Source: Bacillus sp. FSL K6-3431
GTDB lineage: Bacteria; Bacillota; Bacilli; Bacillales; Bacillaceae_C
Length of the DNA: 64,000 bases
Direction: 5' to 3'
Assembly (NCBI RefSeq): GCF_038002605.1
Contig: NZ_JBBOCT010000001.1
Location: 4,650,001-4,714,000, forward strand
Shown here: positions 9,572-19,286 of the stretch, one piece after another
Position numbering within the stretch: the stretch's first letter is position 1
How the letters are laid out: each line of letters starts with the position of its first letter
The notes under the pieces: model-generated
What the model was told of the DNA's origin: nothing
What the model saw: only the letters and a program-made list of their open reading frames with translations
The model's database searches: none
Translations under genes and position numbers: made by a program

Positions 9572-10465
9572 ATGATTAAAGATACATATTCTGATAAAGT
9601 GTTTAAAGTTTTTAACTATATTTTTCTATCATTAGCGTTAATCATTGTTTTGTATCCGATTATCTTTATTGTTAGTGCTTCTATCAGTAGCCCGAAGTTT
9701 GTTAACTCAGGAGAAATGTGGCTCTTTCCGAAAGGTCTAACATTTGAAGGATATAAAATGGTTTTCCAAAATCCGCAAATTTGGATTGGATATAAAAATA
9801 CCTTGATATATACTTTTTTAGGAACGGCAGTCAATTTATTAGTAACAGTCCCCGCGGCGTATGCCTTATCGAGGAGAGACTTTGTCGGACGCGGATTTAT
9901 TATGGGACTTATGCTTGTCACAATGTTTATTAGTGGAGGATTGATCCCAAGCTATTTACTAATCAAAAGTTTGGGGCTAATTGATACAATTTGGGTCATG
10001 ATTCTTCCGGGAGCTGCTTCTGTTTATAATGTTATTGTATGTCGGACATTCTTTCAGAGCACGATCCCTGGTGAGTTGGAGGAATCGGCGAGAATGGATG
10101 GTGCCGGTAATTTCACCTTATTTGTGAAAATTATTGTACCATTGTCTGCACCGATTATCGCAGTTATGGCTTTGTTCTACGGTGTAGGGCATTGGAACAG
10201 CTATTTCAACGCATTAATTTATATTCGAGATCAAGATTTATATCCATTACAACTTGTACTAAGACAAATCTTAGTATTGCAAGAAATGAGTGCAGAAATG
10301 ACAATGGATGCCTCTACAGTAGAAGCACTCCAAAATAAAGCTACCATAGCAGATACTGTCAAATATGCAGTGATCATTATTGCAACGCTTCCGTTAATTG
10401 TCATTTATCCTTTTATGCAAAGATTCTTTGTTAAAGGTGTAATGATCGGTTCAGTAAAAGGTTGA
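9572..10465 (+). CDS. ABC sugar importer permease, YtcP type (importer 1)
   Basis: 297 aa with six predicted membrane helices, the first at about residues 14-35 (YIFLSLALIIVLYPIIFIVS). The EAA loop ELEESARMDGAGNFTLFVKI near 169-188 is typical of carbohydrate-uptake permeases, and the C-terminus QRFFVKGVMIGSVKG is the family signature shared with the paralogue ending at 50469. AAAGGAG ribosome site before ATG 9572. It forms the membrane channel with the LplB-type partner immediately upstream and takes substrate from the lipoprotein encoded next. Confidence 0.93.
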   Translation: MIKDTYSDKVFKVFNYIFLSLALIIVLYPIIFIVSASISSPKFVNSGEMWLFPKGLTFEGYKMVFQNPQIWIGYKNTLIYTFLGTAVNLLVTVPAAYALSRRDFVGRGFIMGLMLVTMFISGGLIPSYLLIKSLGLIDTIWVMILPGAASVYNVIVCRTFFQSTIPGELEESARMDGAGNFTLFVKIIVPLSAPIIAVMALFYGVGHWNSYFNALIYIRDQDLYPLQLVLRQILVLQEMSAEMTMDASTVEALQNKATIADTVKYAVIIIATLPLIVIYPFMQRFFVKGVMIGSVKG

Positions 10466-10561
10466 TAGATGCTATAAATTTAAGGTGGTGGTGTACAAAA
10501 CAGAGTAGATCAATAATGTTATAAATTAATAAAGTTCAATACAAGTACTAGGGGGATAAAT

Positions 10562-12133
10562 ATGAAAAAAAGTATATCTATTTTTATGATTATTTTGTTG
10601 TTAGCGGGAGTATTAGCTGCCTGTGGAGCAAATGAAAAAGAAGGAAAATCTAGTAATTCAAATGCAAAAGAAGTAGAAGTGAAAAAAGAAGGTTTTCCGA
10701 TTGTAGATGAGAAAATCACACTTTCTATGTTTGGACCGAATGTTGGTGTCGCTAAATGGGAAGATATGAAGTTTTTCCAGGAAATGGAGAAAAAAACAAA
10801 TGTTGCATTTAAATTTAATACACCACCAAATGAAAGTTTTGAAACACAAAAAAACTTGCTCTTTGCTAGTAATGAGCTCCCAGATGTATTCTATGCAGCG
10901 GCATTAACGAATAGTGATGTTACAAAATACAGTGAGCAAGGTTTAATAGTGCCTTTAGAAGATTTGATTGATAAATATGCACCAAATATTAAAATGATGC
11001 TTGAAGAATATCCTGATATTAAAAAAACAATTACTGCGTTAGATGGTCATATTTATACATTACCAGCAGTAGACCGCACATTACCTTGGAATATCCATCC
11101 TATGTGGTATAACGGTGACTTCTTAGAGGCTTTAGATGTAAAAGAATTACCAACTACTACGGATGAATTGTATGAACTATTGAAAAGAATTAAAACAGAA
11201 GATCCAAACGGTAATGGCAAGCAAGATGAAATTCCATTAACGGCAGCAGAGATGTGGGATATTAGACAGTGGTTTATGGGCTTCTTTGGTCTTAATGAGC
11301 TTGCCCAAGGTGTGTATGACGGAAAAGTAAAATACGGCGCAATTCAACCAGAATTTAAGGAATATCTAGAATATATGAATAAATTATGGGAAGAAGACTT
11401 ATTTGACCATGAAGCATTTTCTCAAACAGGAGAACAAAAAGGTGCAAAAGGTAAAAATAATCAAGTTGGTCTATTTGCAAACTGGAGTCCAGGAGCGTTT
11501 AAGGGAACTGAAGAGGGAACGAAACACCCAATGATGCAACCTGTAACTGGTCCAAACGTTGATCAACCAGTGATTCCTATCAGCCCTGGACAAAGTATTA
11601 ACCAATTTGCTATTTCCAATGTAAATAAATACCCAGAAGCAACTATGCGTTGGATCGATTATTCTTATTCACCAGAAGGATCTGCGTTCTTACACGGATT
11701 GGATGAAGGTGATGTATGGGAGTATTCTGATGACGCTAAAACAAAACGAACAATGAAAGAAGGAGCTGAGGACATTCGTGGGAAATTAACACCAGCTTAC
11801 GGAATTCCAGTACCTATGTGGACAAATGAAGAGTATGCAGCTAGCCTTGCTGGTGAATATGATCAATTCAGAGATAAAGAAACAGAGGAGAAAATTCTTA
11901 AGTATGGGCAAGTAGCATTGCCACAATTATTCTTGACAGCAGAGGAATTGGATCAAATTGCAGGTATTAATGCAGACATCGTTGCCTATGTGGAACAAAT
12001 GGAAGCAAAATTTATTACAGGTGCGGAACCAATCTCCAATTGGGATAAATATGTAAAAACAGCCAAAGACATTGGTATCGATAAGATTGTAGAAGTTTAT
12101 CAAACTGCCTACGACCGTTACGAAGCAAATTAG
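10562..12133 (+). CDS. Extracellular solute-binding lipoprotein of importer 1
   Basis: 523 aa. The signal peptide ends in the lipobox LAAC with Cys21 as the lipidated residue, followed by a charged linker of about 25 residues. The body is a large oligosaccharide-binding protein of the LplA/YtcQ type. The calcium-binding-like loop DPNGNGKQDEIPLT near residues 215-228 is characteristic. It delivers glycans to the permeases encoded at 8524-10465. Gene order here is permease, permease, binding protein, the reverse of importer 2. Ligand specificity is unknown; the neighbouring mannosidases suggest mannose-rich oligosaccharides. Confidence 0.93.
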   Translation: MKKSISIFMIILLLAGVLAACGANEKEGKSSNSNAKEVEVKKEGFPIVDEKITLSMFGPNVGVAKWEDMKFFQEMEKKTNVAFKFNTPPNESFETQKNLLFASNELPDVFYAAALTNSDVTKYSEQGLIVPLEDLIDKYAPNIKMMLEEYPDIKKTITALDGHIYTLPAVDRTLPWNIHPMWYNGDFLEALDVKELPTTTDELYELLKRIKTEDPNGNGKQDEIPLTAAEMWDIRQWFMGFFGLNELAQGVYDGKVKYGAIQPEFKEYLEYMNKLWEEDLFDHEAFSQTGEQKGAKGKNNQVGLFANWSPGAFKGTEEGTKHPMMQPVTGPNVDQPVIPISPGQSINQFAISNVNKYPEATMRWIDYSYSPEGSAFLHGLDEGDVWEYSDDAKTKRTMKEGAEDIRGKLTPAYGIPVPMWTNEEYAASLAGEYDQFRDKETEEKILKYGQVALPQLFLTAEELDQIAGINADIVAYVEQMEAKFITGAEPISNWDKYVKTAKDIGIDKIVEVYQTAYDRYEAN

Positions 12134-12147
12134 TAATGAGCAGATTA

Positions 12148-12190
12148 GTTCAATCACTGGATAGGTCTAATCAGTGATTGAACTATTTTG
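12148..12190 (+). terminator. Hairpin after the importer 1 lipoprotein gene
   Basis: A perfect 12-bp stem, GTTCAATCACTG (12148-12159) with CAGTGATTGAAC (12172-12183), is followed by TATTTTGATTT. It could be a partial terminator, lowering expression of the glycosidase genes relative to the binding protein, or a 3' end stabiliser. Confidence 0.7.
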
Positions 12191-12248
12191 ATTTATAAGG
12201 GTATTGAGCTTGAGAGGTATAACTTGGTTTGTAAAGGGTGGGAAAAGA

Positions 12249-15200
12249 ATGAACAAAATTGTGTTGTTTTATGATGAGAGTTTTCCATATGCGGGAGAGC
12301 GGCCTAAAAAAACATATGTAGAAAAATTAAAAAGCCTATTCAAAGTTGTAACGGCAAGTGAATTAGAAGAGACACTAAAAGATCCAAAGATTGAAAGCTT
12401 TATCAATATACATGGACCATACTTTCCTAAACAAGCATGGCCAACTATATTGCAATATCTACAACAAGGAAAAGGCTTTGTCCATTTTGGCGGCATTCCA
12501 TTTCGGATTCCATGTAATCTAATTGATGATTATTGGCAGAAAGAAAGAGAACAAACAGCATATCATATGCAGATTAATATTCATGAAGCGCTACAAGTGA
12601 AAACAGATCAAGTAAAAGTATTAAAAGCCAATGCCGATGTCCCACTTTTAAATGGGTATGAACAATTATTCACTATTGAGGATACATATCATTTTATTTT
12701 ACATGTTTCAAAAGTAAGTACGATCAAAAATGAAATGGGTTCTAATGGTCCGATGGATGCAAGAATCTATCCATTAATGAAGGGGATTAGTCACGAGAAC
12801 AGAGAAATCGCTTCCCCTGCTGTATTAATGGAAAATTATCGCGGGAATTTCACAGGTGGTCGGTGGGTATTTATTAACCAGCCATTGCAAGCTGTTTTTT
12901 GGCAAGATAAAGGGATCGACTTTATTGAAGCCGCTGCAAATTTTGTTTCTTTTGGCGTCACAGAAATATGGTTGAAAACAAACTATGCAACATATGAAAA
13001 AGGCGAACAGCCAGTCATTTCGCTACAATATCAGTCCATTGATAAACGTGAAAGGGAATGGACGTATGAAATAACGATCAGAAAAGATGACGCGGTGCAA
13101 TATCATCATCTATTTTCTGCTACAGTAGATCAGCATTTAAACATCACGAAATTAATTCCGGATATTGTTGTTGAACCAGGTTTATTTGAAATGGACTGTA
13201 TTTGTACATCTGCTGCCCAAGAAAGAATTGTGATAAGGCAAGGATTTTGGGGTGTCGATCATGCTTTATTAGAGCAGGGGGCACCTTTAACATGTGATCG
13301 TGACTATTTCCGAAAAGGGGAACAGCCATTTCCGATCGTTGGTATGACTTATATGACATCTGATGTTTCCAGGTACTTCCTCTATTTACCAAACCCAGCA
13401 GTCTGGGATCACGATTTTGCACAAATGAAAAGAGCGGGAATTAATTATGTGCGTACAGGAGCATGGTTTGCTTATCGAAATATGATGTTTGTTGATGGAC
13501 ATGTAGACGAAGAAGTACTTCGTGCACTCGATGCTTTTATATTAGCTGCTAAGAAACATGATATTTACGTAACACTATGCTTCTTTTCATTCACTCCAGA
13601 GACATGGGATGGAGAAAATCCTTACTTAGATCCACGAAGTGTAGAAGCGCAAAAAAGATTTATCGGCACAATTATTCAGCGCCATCAACAAACAAAAAAT
13701 GTAAATTGGGATCTTATTAATGAGCCGTCTATGTTTGACCCTGACCGCGTCTTTTCAGGGCCAAAAACAAATCGAGATCGTTTTGAAAGACAAGCATATC
13801 AAACATGGTTACAGGAAAAATATGGATTAATTACAAAGCTTCAAGAAAACTGGAATGTTACATCAGCAGAACTGCCATCATTCTCTAGTATCAACCCACC
13901 TGAAACAAGTGAGATTAATGCACATATTCAAAATATGGCTACAGGGAAAAAAGGATTAAAATGGCTGGACTATACTCTGTTTACTATGGATATGCATAAT
14001 AATTGGGCAAAAGAGTTGACAGCGACAGTCAAGCATTATACACCTAATCAACTAGTAACGGTTGGTCAAGATGAAGCCCTTGCTGGACAGCGTCCTTCTG
14101 CATTTTTCTATGAGGAAGTTGTTGATTATACAACGAATCATTCGTGGTGGTTGATGGATCAACTCCTATGGGATAGCATTTTCACGAAAACACCGAATAA
14201 GCCTAATTTAATACAGGAAACGGGCATCATGTATGTGGAACAACCTAATAATATCGCCAAACGAAGTGAGGAAGAGTTAAGAAATATTCTTGAAAGAAAA
14301 TATGCTTACGCTTATTCAGGAGCAGGTGCTGGCGCGGTTCAGTGGATATGGAATACAAACTACTTTATGGATAATATTAATGAATCAAATATTGGTGCGT
14401 TAAGGGCAGATGGTACAGAAAAGCCGGAAACAAATGTATCTTATGACTTTGGTACATTCATGAAAGAAGTAGGACATATTTTTGAACATCGAGAACTAGA
14501 AGATATTGCTGTCATCTTCCCTTATTCAAATGATTTTTCAAACAGACGATTGGCATTTGATGCGACGACAAAATTAACGCGTGTGATGGCATACGAATTG
14601 AATATGCCATTCAGAGCGTTGAGCGAATATCATCTTGAATCACTGAGACAAGATACACCAAAATTGATCATTGTACCAAGTGCACATAATTTTCAATCAG
14701 CTGCATTTAATGAGCTTCTCAACATTGTCGAGGAAAAAGGATCGGTCTTATTGTTTACTGGACCTTTGAATCTGAATGAGTTTTGGGAAAAAACGAATCG
14801 TGCATCACATCTTGTTGGCGAAACGAAGACTAGCAATATAAGACGGGAAGAAATGATGGTGTTAAAAAATAAAGCGTATGGCTTATCATTCCCAGATTTA
14901 CGAATCGCGGAAGTGATGAAAGAGGTTCCAATAGGCAGTGAAAAGGCAAATACTGTGTTAGAATATGCCATCGGTAAAGGAAAACTGATTTGGAGTCCCG
15001 CACCAATTGAATTGAATGAAAGAACGGAGCCATTGATTGCTTTATATAATTACGCAATTGACCAAGCGCATATTTCCTCACATTTAGAGTGGTTACAAGG
15101 CGACTATCCTGGTATATATGGGAGAAAACTATCGTTGAAAAATGCGGATTTATTTGTATTTGTATCTGAGTTTGGTGAGGATGCAACGGTAGAAATTAAA

Positions 15201-15329
15201 AATCCAACCAATAATGCAATCTTTGAATTTGTTCTTGAAGCAGACCGATCTGTTTTATTCGCAACAGATAAAGAAGGACATTTGATTGGGACATATCGTA
15301 AAAATGAAGTCGTAATTAAGACGAAATAA
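12249..15329 (+). CDS. Large clan GH-A glycoside hydrolase of unassigned family (beta-galactosidase/beta-mannosidase-like)
   Basis: 1026 aa from ATG 12249, which has the ribosome site GGGTGGGAAAAG; an in-frame TTG at 12204 would add 15 residues. The N-terminal region (about 1-240) resembles a ThuA/glutamine-amidotransferase-like fold (GKGFVHFGGIPFR). A barrel follows from about 365, with NYVRTGAWFAYRN, the acid/base motif WDLINEPS (Glu492) and a candidate nucleophile in LIQETGIM (Glu657). A second amidotransferase-like domain follows (about 750-900), as in GH42-like enzymes. No signal peptide. Placed between GH38 and GH125 mannosidases, it might cleave the beta-mannosyl core of N-glycans or a beta-galactoside. 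Family and substrate are not resolved. Confidence 0.75.
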   Translation: MNKIVLFYDESFPYAGERPKKTYVEKLKSLFKVVTASELEETLKDPKIESFINIHGPYFPKQAWPTILQYLQQGKGFVHFGGIPFRIPCNLIDDYWQKEREQTAYHMQINIHEALQVKTDQVKVLKANADVPLLNGYEQLFTIEDTYHFILHVSKVSTIKNEMGSNGPMDARIYPLMKGISHENREIASPAVLMENYRGNFTGGRWVFINQPLQAVFWQDKGIDFIEAAANFVSFGVTEIWLKTNYATYEKGEQPVISLQYQSIDKREREWTYEITIRKDDAVQYHHLFSATVDQHLNITKLIPDIVVEPGLFEMDCICTSAAQERIVIRQGFWGVDHALLEQGAPLTCDRDYFRKGEQPFPIVGMTYMTSDVSRYFLYLPNPAVWDHDFAQMKRAGINYVRTGAWFAYRNMMFVDGHVDEEVLRALDAFILAAKKHDIYVTLCFFSFTPETWDGENPYLDPRSVEAQKRFIGTIIQRHQQTKNVNWDLINEPSMFDPDRVFSGPKTNRDRFERQAYQTWLQEKYGLITKLQENWNVTSAELPSFSSINPPETSEINAHIQNMATGKKGLKWLDYTLFTMDMHNNWAKELTATVKHYTPNQLVTVGQDEALAGQRPSAFFYEEVVDYTTNHSWWLMDQLLWDSIFTKTPNKPNLIQETGIMYVEQPNNIAKRSEEELRNILERKYAYAYSGAGAGAVQWIWNTNYFMDNINESNIGALRADGTEKPETNVSYDFGTFMKEVGHIFEHRELEDIAVIFPYSNDFSNRRLAFDATTKLTRVMAYELNMPFRALSEYHLESLRQDTPKLIIVPSAHNFQSAAFNELLNIVEEKGSVLLFTGPLNLNEFWEKTNRASHLVGETKTSNIRREEMMVLKNKAYGLSFPDLRIAEVMKEVPIGSEKANTVLEYAIGKGKLIWSPAPIELNERTEPLIALYNYAIDQAHISSHLEWLQGDYPGIYGRKLSLKNADLFVFVSEFGEDATVEIKNPTNNAIFEFVLEADRSVLFATDKEGHLIGTYRKNEVVIKTK

Positions 15330-15345
15330 TATGAGGTATAAATAA

Positions 15346-15510
15346 GTGGATAAAAGCACAAAAGTCCATTTCATATCCCATTCCCACACTGGGACCATGA
15401 GTGGTATATACCTTATAGAAGAAACAGGTAAAATAATGTATAAATCGAGTGTTCAAGAAATAGTAATGCCATATAAATTAATTACAATGGGCGGTAGCTT
15501 GGAGGTATAG
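15346..15510 (+). pseudogene. Small ORF resembling an internally deleted GH38 alpha-mannosidase
   Basis: A 54-codon frame starts at GTG 15346 with GAGGT upstream and ends at TAG 15508-15510, overlapping the ribosome site of GH125. The first residues, VDKSTKVHFISHSHTG, copy the N-terminal beta strand and metal-binding HxH of the GH38 class that begins with that motif (normally followed by WDREW). The remainder, ending VMPYKLITMGGSLEV, resembles the last strand of such enzymes. An ancestral mannosidase gene may have lost its middle by deletion. The Asp of the usual HSHWD motif is gone, so activity is not expected. It may be chance similarity. Confidence 0.4.
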
Positions 15511-15514
15511 AGAG

Positions 15515-16837
15515 ATGAAACAAGAAACAACTATTCCAACATCATTAACAAATATTATTAAAATAGTAAAAGAAAAGTTTCCTCAAGATGAAAAATTACA
15601 GGAAATGTTTGAGCAATGTTTTATTAATACTTATGAAACAACGCTAAAACATCAAGATAATGGAACTACCTTTGTCATAACTGGAGATATTCCGGCAATG
15701 TGGTTACGTGACTCAGCAGCGCAAGTTCGTCCATATTTAATCGCGGCTGAAGAAGATCAATTGATAGCAGATATGATTAAAGGCGTGATTACTCGTCAAT
15801 TCCAATACATTAATCAAGATCCATACGCAAATGCTTTTAATGAATCTGCAAATGGACAAGGCTATCAAACAGATGATACGGATATGTCGCCCATCGTTTG
15901 GGAGCGAAAATATGAAATAGATTCATTATGCTATCCTGTCCAACTCGCCTATCTTTTTTGGAAAGCGACAGGAAGAACAGATCATTTCGACCAATCATTT
16001 AAAGATGCTTTACAGAAAATACTACATGTATGGAAAACGGAACAGGATCATGAAAATGAATCACCTTATACTTTCGAACGTGACGATTGGAGATATTACG
16101 ATACGCTTACGAGAGAAGGAAAAGGAAGCGAAACAGGAAAGACAGGGATGACATGGAGTGGTTTTAGACCGAGTGATGATTCATGTTTATACGGTTATTT
16201 AGTCCCTGCTAATATGTTTGCAGTAGTAGCTTTACAATATGCAGCAGAAATTAGCAAAGAAGTATTTGCTGATGCAACAGTACAAGCACAATGTGAGCAA
16301 TTGGCAGATGAAATTAATCGTGGAATTGAAAAGTTTGGAGTGTTTAAGCATCCAATTTTCGGAGACATCTACGCATATGAAGTCGATGGACTAGGAAAAT
16401 ATAATTTGATGGATGACGCGAATGTGCCAAGTTTGCTTTCTATGCCTTATTTAGGCTATTGTGATTTCGATCAAGAAACATATAAAAATACGCGCAACTT
16501 TATTTTAAGCAGGGAAAATCCATACTATTATGAAGGACAAGCTGCAAAGGGAATTGGTAGTCCACATACACCAGGACAGTATGTTTGGCATATTGCACTA
16601 TCCATTCAGGGTATGACAGCAACGTCGGAAGAAGAGCAGGAAAAAATCTTACACACGTTGGCAACGACAGATGGTAGAACTGGTTTCATGCATGAAGGAT
16701 TTCACGCAGATCATCCAGAAAGATTTACTAGAGAATGGTTCTCTTGGTCGAATTCTATGTTTAGTGAATATGTACTAAGCTTGTGTGGTGTCGCAGTAAA
16801 AGGAAGCCCTTTATATAAAAGGTTGAGCCTCAAGTAA
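15515..16837 (+). CDS. GH125 exo-alpha-1,6-mannosidase
   Basis: 440 aa, the normal length for GH125 (formerly DUF1237), an (alpha/alpha)6 barrel that releases non-reducing alpha-1,6-mannose by inversion. The family signature GDIPAMWLRDSAAQVRPYL is at about residues 54-72, GFRPSDDSCLYGYLVPANMF near 216-235, and SPHTPGQYVWHIAL near 349-362. No signal peptide. ATG start with TTGGAGG nine bases upstream, inside the preceding small ORF. With GH38 it provides a pair of alpha-mannosidases of the kind used to dismantle high-mannose N-glycans or yeast mannan side chains. Confidence 0.95.
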   Translation: MKQETTIPTSLTNIIKIVKEKFPQDEKLQEMFEQCFINTYETTLKHQDNGTTFVITGDIPAMWLRDSAAQVRPYLIAAEEDQLIADMIKGVITRQFQYINQDPYANAFNESANGQGYQTDDTDMSPIVWERKYEIDSLCYPVQLAYLFWKATGRTDHFDQSFKDALQKILHVWKTEQDHENESPYTFERDDWRYYDTLTREGKGSETGKTGMTWSGFRPSDDSCLYGYLVPANMFAVVALQYAAEISKEVFADATVQAQCEQLADEINRGIEKFGVFKHPIFGDIYAYEVDGLGKYNLMDDANVPSLLSMPYLGYCDFDQETYKNTRNFILSRENPYYYEGQAAKGIGSPHTPGQYVWHIALSIQGMTATSEEEQEKILHTLATTDGRTGFMHEGFHADHPERFTREWFSWSNSMFSEYVLSLCGVAVKGSPLYKRLSLK

Positions 16838-16839
16838 GC

Positions 16840-17155
16840 TGTCTAGTTATAAAAAGTATTACATTGAATATGGTTGAGATAGAAGGTCGGCTTTTTTATA
16901 CTTCTTTCGTTCAAAGAAAGTATAATTTCGTAGACTAGTAGAAGGTGCTATAGTGAAATTGAAATACAGGGTGAGAGCACTGTAGTACCAATGATATCAA
17001 GCAATAAATTTCGATGGAATAGCAAAGATGATAAAAAACATTAAGTTTTTTAACAATAGCTAATCAATATTTACTATATTAATGGTTCAATCTCTACTAT
17101 AATGAGAAATGAAAGAAAGCGTTTTAATATATAATAATTACTGGGAGTGAGAAAA
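16840..17155 (+). promoter_or_regulatory. Intergenic region with hairpin, promoter and cre-like site
   Basis: Contents of the gap between GH125 and the oxidoreductase cluster. TATACTT-CTTT and AAAGAAAGTATA (about 16897-16923) form an imperfect hairpin. TATAAT at 17098-17103 is a good -10 element without a clear -35. AGAAAGCGTTTTAA at 17114-17127 is a cre-like box just downstream of it, suggesting CcpA roadblock. GGGAG precedes the GTG start at 17156. No gene is visible. Confidence 0.55.
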
Positions 17156-18214
17156 GTGAAAAAATTAAAAATTGGTGTTGTTGGTGCAGGTTCATTATCA
17201 GAAGCGCATTTAGGTGCTTATAAGAAAAATCCAGATGTAGAGTTAATTGCAATTTGTGATTTGATGGAGGAACGAGCAAAAGCAAAGGCCGAAACTTACG
17301 ATATTGCGCATGTATATACGGATTACCATGAAATGTTTAAAAACCCTGAGTTGGATGCTATTAGCGTTGTTACATGGAATAACACTCATAAAGAGATTTC
17401 TATAGCTGCCCTTGATGCTGGGAAACACGTCCTCTGTGAAAAACCATTATGTATGAATCATGAGGAAGCTTTAGAAATTAAAGCAGCTACGGAGCGCAGT
17501 GATAAGAAATTTATGGTTGGGTATGTTCGCCGACATGCTTCAAATGCAGTCATTTTAAAAGACTTTATCGATAAAGGGACTTTAGGAGAAATCTATTATG
17601 CAAAAGCATCGATTTTAAGAAGATTAGGAAATCCAGGTGGTTGGTTCTCTGATAAGTCACGTTCTGGTGGCGGACCTTTAATTGATATCGGTGTGCATGT
17701 TATTGACCTATCTTGGTATTTGATGGGTAGACCAAAAGTGAAATCGGTTAGTGCGAACACTTACAATAAATTAGGCAATCGTTCAAACATAAAATCATTA
17801 TCCTTTTATAAAGCAGCAGATTATTCCCCGGAAAATGACGTAGAAGATTTAGCGAACGCTTTAATTCGTTTTGAGAATGGAGCTTCTTTAATGGTTGATG
17901 TGAGTTTTTCTTTACATATTAAAAATGATCAAAGTGGTGTAACAATTTTTGGGGATAAAGGTGGGGCAGAAGTAGAACCTAATTTATCTATCGTTCATGA
18001 AGCGAATGATATTATTCTTAATAGCACTCCACAGGTTGATCACGCAACTTTTGACTTCGGGGAAGGTTTCCAAAACGAAATCAATCATTTTGTGAATTGC
18101 TGCCTGACAGGGGAGAATCCTATTGGCGGGATTGATGATGGTGTGGAAATGATGAAAATATTAACAGCTATTTATGAATCTGCAGAGAAACAACAAGAAA
18201 TAACATTTGAATAA
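17156..18214 (+). CDS. Gfo/Idh/MocA-family NAD(P)-dependent sugar oxidoreductase 1
   Basis: 352 aa from GTG 17156, chosen because GGGAG lies about nine bases upstream; GTG 17147 would overlap that site. N-terminal Rossmann fold with KIGVVGAGSLSEAHL (dinucleotide-binding glycine loop) and the family motif CEKPLCMN near residue 95. The C-terminal alpha/beta domain carries GGPLIDIGVHVIDLSWYLMG, the usual catalytic DxGxH region. Such enzymes oxidise or reduce sugar hydroxyls, inositols or sugar lactones. It is followed after 22 bases by a xylose-isomerase-like gene, a pairing common in inositol-type and keto-sugar pathways. Substrate unknown. Confidence 0.9.
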   Translation: MKKLKIGVVGAGSLSEAHLGAYKKNPDVELIAICDLMEERAKAKAETYDIAHVYTDYHEMFKNPELDAISVVTWNNTHKEISIAALDAGKHVLCEKPLCMNHEEALEIKAATERSDKKFMVGYVRRHASNAVILKDFIDKGTLGEIYYAKASILRRLGNPGGWFSDKSRSGGGPLIDIGVHVIDLSWYLMGRPKVKSVSANTYNKLGNRSNIKSLSFYKAADYSPENDVEDLANALIRFENGASLMVDVSFSLHIKNDQSGVTIFGDKGGAEVEPNLSIVHEANDIILNSTPQVDHATFDFGEGFQNEINHFVNCCLTGENPIGGIDDGVEMMKILTAIYESAEKQQEITFE

Positions 18215-18236
18215 TTAATAATGGAGGGTTTAACCT

Positions 18237-19097
18237 ATGAAACTAGGAATGAGTTCATATAGTTTGTTTCAAGCTATTAATAAAGGCGAAATGGATATTT
18301 TTGATGTGCTAGACTGGGTGAAAGAAATTGGTGGTGAGCACCTTGAATTAGTACCGATGGGATATGACTTTATTGAAACACCGGAATTAATTGACCAAGT
18401 AAAGGAAAAGGCTGCATCACTAGACCTAGATTTATCCAATTACGCTATTGGAGCAAATTTCATTTGTGACACAGATGAAGCTTTTGAACAAGAAATTGAA
18501 AGAGTGAAGCAACATGTTGATGTTTGTCATCAATTAGGTGTGAAATTCATGAGACATGATATTGCAAATCGTGAAGCGGACCAACGTACTTTAGATCAAT
18601 TCACGAAGGATTTGCCTAAACTAGTTGAGGCTTGCCAACGAATCGCTGACTATGCACAGGATAAAGGGATTGTAACTAGTATTGAAAATCATGGATTCTA
18701 TGTTCAAGCTAGTGATCGTGTCCAAGCAATTGTTCATCAAGTAAACCGCGAAAACTTTAGAACAACTTTAGATATCGGTAACTTTTTATGTTATGACGAA
18801 AATCCTTTAACAGCAGTGAAGAATAATTTGCCAATCGCTTCTATTGTACATCTAAAAGATTTCTATTATCGTCAAGATAAAATAAATCGATTTGGTGGAT
18901 GGTTTGGTACTCATTTTGGAAATCAATTGCGAGGTGCGATTGTGGGTCATGGTGATCTACCGATGCCGAAAATTATTGAATTAATCAAAGCATCTGATTT
19001 TGATGGCTATATTACAATCGAATTTGAAGGCGTAGAGGAATGCAGATTTGGTGCGAAAGCATCTTTTGACTATGCGAAAAACCTTTTATTTTCATAG
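18237..19097 (+). CDS. Sugar phosphate isomerase/epimerase-like TIM barrel 1
   Basis: 286 aa, xylose-isomerase-like TIM barrel (AP endonuclease 2 superfamily). Metal-ligand positions typical of the fold are seen in TSIENHGFYV, TTLDIGNF, ASIVHLKDFYYR and the C-terminal YITIEFEG. ATGGAGGG ribosome site. Members include keto-sugar isomerases and epimerases, inosose dehydratase and recently described 3-keto-glycoside lyases. Here it lies between Gfo/Idh/MocA oxidoreductases, so action on an oxidised sugar is the best guess. The gene ends at a repeat and a strong terminator. Confidence 0.87.
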   Translation: MKLGMSSYSLFQAINKGEMDIFDVLDWVKEIGGEHLELVPMGYDFIETPELIDQVKEKAASLDLDLSNYAIGANFICDTDEAFEQEIERVKQHVDVCHQLGVKFMRHDIANREADQRTLDQFTKDLPKLVEACQRIADYAQDKGIVTSIENHGFYVQASDRVQAIVHQVNRENFRTTLDIGNFLCYDENPLTAVKNNLPIASIVHLKDFYYRQDKINRFGGWFGTHFGNQLRGAIVGHGDLPMPKIIELIKASDFDGYITIEFEGVEECRFGAKASFDYAKNLLFS

Positions 19098-19100
19098 GAC

Positions 19101-19201
19101 TTTGCACACGACGTGCTGACCTCTGTGTTGCTCACAGGATGTGAGCGATCCTAACAGAGGTTCCTTACCAGCGGTTCCTTTTTGACCGAGGTTCCTTACC
19201 T
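19101..19201. repeat. Palindromic intergenic repeat
   Basis: CCTCTGT and ACAGAGG enclose a second inverted pair, GCTCACA and TGTGAGC, giving a nested hairpin at about 19120-19158. GAGGTTCCTTACC then occurs twice (about 19155-19167 and 19189-19201), with GCGGTTCCTT between. This resembles a dispersed repeat I recall from Bacillaceae/Planococcaceae intergenic regions. No coding potential is seen. Confidence 0.6.
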
Positions 19202-19286
19202 TAATAAAAGAGCCTAATTGCCAACGAAGAAATTCGCCATTTATCATTTGGTGACTTTTGGAAGAACCTCTATAATAACAGCTGTT

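Noticed and set aside
14830..15186. 118-residue antisense frame within the GH-A gene
   Set aside because: It has no ribosome site and is opposite a well-supported coding sequence.
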